A program made the position numbers and the translations under genes. Positions 61,687 through 64,000 of a stretch of 64,000 bases of DNA are shown one piece after another. Within the stretch, counting starts at the first letter, position 1. Each line of letters opens with the position of its first letter. The DNA is from Symbiodinium natans (lineage: Eukaryota > Sar > Dinophyceae > Suessiales > Symbiodiniaceae): assembly GCA_905221605.1 (NCBI GenBank), contig CAJNDS010002546.1:33501-97500 (forward strand), in the 5' to 3' direction. A model generated the notes under the pieces. The model had not been told where the DNA came from, did not search any database, and saw nothing but the letters and a program-made list of their open reading frames with translations.

Positions 61687-61964
61687 CCAGTAAGCCCACG
61701 CCGCCGATGCCCTTGCCTGCCTCCGCGAAGCCACGCGAGAGTGCATCAGCTGCGCGAGTTGGAGGTGTTTCGGACAATCCATTCGTTGCATCTCCGCTGA
61801 TAGCTCAGCAGGAGGCCGCTCCCACATCGGCCTTTGGTTGCAAGGCCCTTCGAAAACAGCTCCACACGCTGCAGGTCCAGAAGGACTACGCAGAGTCCGA
61901 GATTCGCAAGCTAAGTGCGCTCTCTTTGAGTGGCCTCTGGGTCTTCACTCCACAGCATCGCTGA
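61687..61964 (+). CDS. Proline/serine-rich then coiled-coil exon (possible terminal exon)
   Basis: Acceptor CCCCTGTAG. Two leading bases complete the codon of exon 40. A linker follows (SKPTPPMPLPASAKPRESAS, AARVGGVSDNPFVASPLIAQ), then a heptad-like helix (ALRKQLHTLQVQKDYAESEI, RKLSALSLSG). TGA at 61962-61964 could end the gene; alternatively a donor GTGCGC at about 61916 leads to more exons. This would place a linker and coiled coil after the HEAT array. Confidence 0.55.
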
Positions 61965-62049
61965 GCAACTCCTACTGCATGGCAAGAGTTCTTTGCATCC
62001 CAGGACTCCCCGAACCTGTACTTGGAAGCTCTGTGGACTTAGTGACTAG

Positions 62050-62125
62050 GGTCTAGGGTTTAGGGTTTAGGGTTTAGGGTTTAGGGTTTCGGGTTTAGGG
62101 TTTAGGGTTTAGGGTTTAGGGTTCG
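62050..62125 (+). repeat. TTTAGGG array, last in window
   Basis: G-strand heptamers after the last exon candidate; suggests another intron, or chance, downstream of 61964. Confidence 0.93.
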
Positions 62126-62490
62126 GAAGGTGGGATTATGGGATTATGGGGATTAGAGTAGGGTTTCTAGGACTCCAAGTAGACTTACTTCCAAGTAGGC
62201 CCTTCTTCCCCGCACTCTCAATGCTAGGCCCCTGGACTGCTAAATTTCAATATTCACCGAAATTAAGGAAATGAAGAGAAACTAGCTGAAATTAAGGATT
62301 CTGCTTTGGGAGACTATTCCAAAAAACAATGAAACCAGCATCTGTCGAAATGCTTTGAAACAACAATGTAAACCCAACGCAACACGATAAACTTAGCATG
62401 TCGACATGTTCCTTGGGGCTTGGGGGAGGGGGGGAACCAAGAGCAAGGATGGCTGTTTCCCCTCATCGTCCATCTGTACGTCTAGCTGAA
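62126..62490 (+). other. Unique AT-richer segment, no gene
   Basis: No protein-like frame. Contains AAATTAAGGA-type motifs (62262-62300) related to the short palindromes at 63.1-63.6 kb. Confidence 0.5.
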
Positions 62491-62494
62491 GCTA

Positions 62495-62755
62495 AGGAGG
62501 GAGGGCAGGGAGGGAGGAAGAGATGGAAGGAGGGAGGGGAGGGAGGGAGGGATGGAAGGAGATAGATAGAAACAGAGAGAGTCAGACGTCAGAGAGAAAG
62601 GAGAGAGAGAGAGAGAGAGAGAAAGAAAGAAAGAAAGAAAGAAATAAAGAAAGAAAGAGAGAACGAAAGAACAATCAAAAGAAAGAAACGAAAGAAAGAA
62701 AGAAAGAAAGGAAGAAAGCAAGAAGGAAACAGACAGAGAGATAGAGAGAGAGCAG
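62495..62755 (+). repeat. GGGA/GAAA purine microsatellite
   Basis: GGGAGGGA then GAGA and GAAAGAAA runs; the long frames on both strands are artefacts. Confidence 0.95.
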
Positions 62756-62813
62756 CCCAATATGTCCACACTTGTCAGTCAGCACTGATAGAGTCGGGTC
62801 GTCGCCAGAGTCG

Positions 62814-64000
62814 AAACACTGACTCTCTGAGTCACTGAGTAAACTGAGCAAGCCCAGCCCCTAACCCTCCTAAGCATGACTGCCCTACACCCCCACTCAC
62901 CCTCCCGCACTCCACCCCAGCCAACGACCGACCCCCTGCCACCCCCACCACCCCACCACCCCCGCGCCCCGCGCAGCGGAGAAAAAGAGTTGTGGGTTCA
63001 AAGGGCAACCAGTGGGGGGGGGGGTGGGGGCGGAAGGGGGAGAGGGGGAATAACAGAGAGGCCAGCCGATTGGGGGCCGAGACCTGCCTGCGTGATTCCT
63101 TAATTTCAGCTCCGGTTTTTTCAATAAAAAATGAAACTGAAATTAAGAACTGGGTTACATGGCCACAATTCCTGACACCAGCTGCAAAATCCTTAATTTC
63201 AGCTCCGTTTTTTAATAAAAAAACGGAACTGAAATTAAGGAATTTTGTTTCCTGAGTTTCAGCGGTCCAAGTGGTGATTCCTTAATTTCAGCTCCGTTTT
63301 TTTTTTTTATAAAAAAATGAAACTGAAATTAAGAACTGGGTTACATGGCCACAATTCCTGATCCAAGCTGCAAAATCCTTAATTTCAGCTCCATTTTTTT
63401 ATAAAAAAACGGAACTGAAATTAAGGATTTTTGGCAGTCGCAAAAAACCTCAAAAATCCATGAATTCCATGATGTTTGGGCCGAAATTCGGCGTGCCGCA
63501 AAAAATCAGCATGCCGCATTCTGAGTAAAAAACCCAGGTTTTTCCTGGAAATCAGACGAAAAACGGCTACGGAGCTGAAATTAAGGATTTTGCAGCTGGT
63601 GTCAGGCCATGTAACCCAGTTCTTAATTTCAGTTTCTTTTTCTATTTAAAAAAACCGCAATTTTTTCTCCGCTGCGCGGGGCTGGCCTCTGTTATTCCCT
63701 CTCTCCCCCTTCCGACCCCCCTTTCACTGGTTGCCCTTTGAACCCACAATTATTTCCTCCGCTGCGCGGGGCTGGCCTCTCTGTTATTCCCTCTCTCCCC
63801 CTTCCGCCCCCACCCCCCCCCACTGGTTGCCTTTGAACCCACAAGTTTTTTTTCTCCGCTGCGCGGGGCGCGGGGGTGGTGGGGTGGTGGGGGTGGCAGG
63901 GGGGCGGTCGTTGGGTGAGTGGGGGTGTAGGGCAGTCATGCTTAGGAGGGTTAGGGGCTGGGCTTGCTCAGTTTACTCAGTGACTCAGAGAGTCAGTGTT
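62814..64000 (+). repeat. Large foldback element, right end at or beyond window edge
   Basis: The left arm starting AACACTGACTCTCTGAGTCA (62814) is matched in inverse by the last bases of the window. Arms run at least 62814-63060 and about 63760-64000, with an extra inverted copy at about 63660-63770. Between them are short palindromes. No coding capacity; behaves like a foldback/MITE-type element. Confidence 0.8.
63096..63610 (+). repeat. Series of about 50-bp palindromes (CCTTAATTTCAGCTCC)
   Basis: CTTAATTTCAGCTCCGTTTT ... AAAACGGAACTGAAATTAAG units occur at about 63098, 63190, 63279 and 63376, each folding on itself through a T/A-rich loop and spaced about 90 bp apart, with a final half unit near 63570. 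Confidence 0.9.

Noticed and set aside
62482-62769. Serine/leucine-rich and Lys/Glu/Arg-rich frames
   Set aside because: Both strands of a GAAA/GAGA microsatellite.

Overview
The window looks like nuclear DNA of a dinoflagellate. Evidence: plant/alveolate-type telomeric heptamers (TTTAGGG/CCCTAAA) occur everywhere as interstitial arrays. Coding exons are GC-rich with many very small introns-bounded pieces and occasional non-GT donors. There is an RCC1-like gene with a ubiquitin-like N-terminus, a Ty1/copia element with an integrase of the H-x3-H...W-C-x2-C kind, and a composite helicase/transposase element of a type I associate with dinoflagellate proteomes. I cannot name the genus. No rRNA, tRNA, CRISPR or bacterial feature was recognised.

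Main reading: most of the + strand (about 0.6-28 kb and 52.8-62 kb) can be read as one very large, intron-dense gene encoding HEAT-type alpha-helical repeats. I traced about 40 exon candidates of 34-280 bp. Most neighbouring exons agree in codon phase when joined, although I sometimes used phase to choose between alternative AGs, so that agreement is partly circular. The telomere-like arrays are not random. C-strand arrays (CCCTAAA)n lie just upstream of exons, next to the 3' splice site. G-strand arrays (TTTAGGG)n lie just downstream, and at eight or more exons the first telomeric unit itself is the 5' splice site (GTTTAGGG). Each such intron is therefore bounded by inverted telomeric arrays that could pair in the pre-mRNA.

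Layout: 0-7 kb, HEAT-gene exons plus arrays. 7-10 kb, a (CCCTCAA)n block and an intronless RCC1-like gene nested in an intron. 10-25.3 kb, dense HEAT exons and arrays. 25.3-28.7 kb, tandem repeats, an AT/GC foldback satellite and a CCCCCATCAT minisatellite. 28.7-52.8 kb, a stretch almost without telomeric arrays that reads as one huge intron filled with mobile DNA: a decayed SF3-helicase/polymerase-like/zinc-finger/DDE-transposase element (30.4-36.9 kb), a 371-bp tandem repeat, a degenerate coding-like tandem repeat, and a structurally complete copia retrotransposon (42.675-51.735 kb) with identical 135-bp LTRs and a 5-bp target duplication. 52.8-62 kb, the last HEAT exons, including one OB-fold-like exon and a probable coiled-coil exon. 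62.4-64 kb, a GA microsatellite and a large foldback element running off the window edge.

The host gene, its array-bounded introns and the small hairpin (MITE-like) families form one architecture. The retrotransposon and the composite DNA element are later insertions. Exon boundaries are inferred from sequence alone and need RNA evidence.
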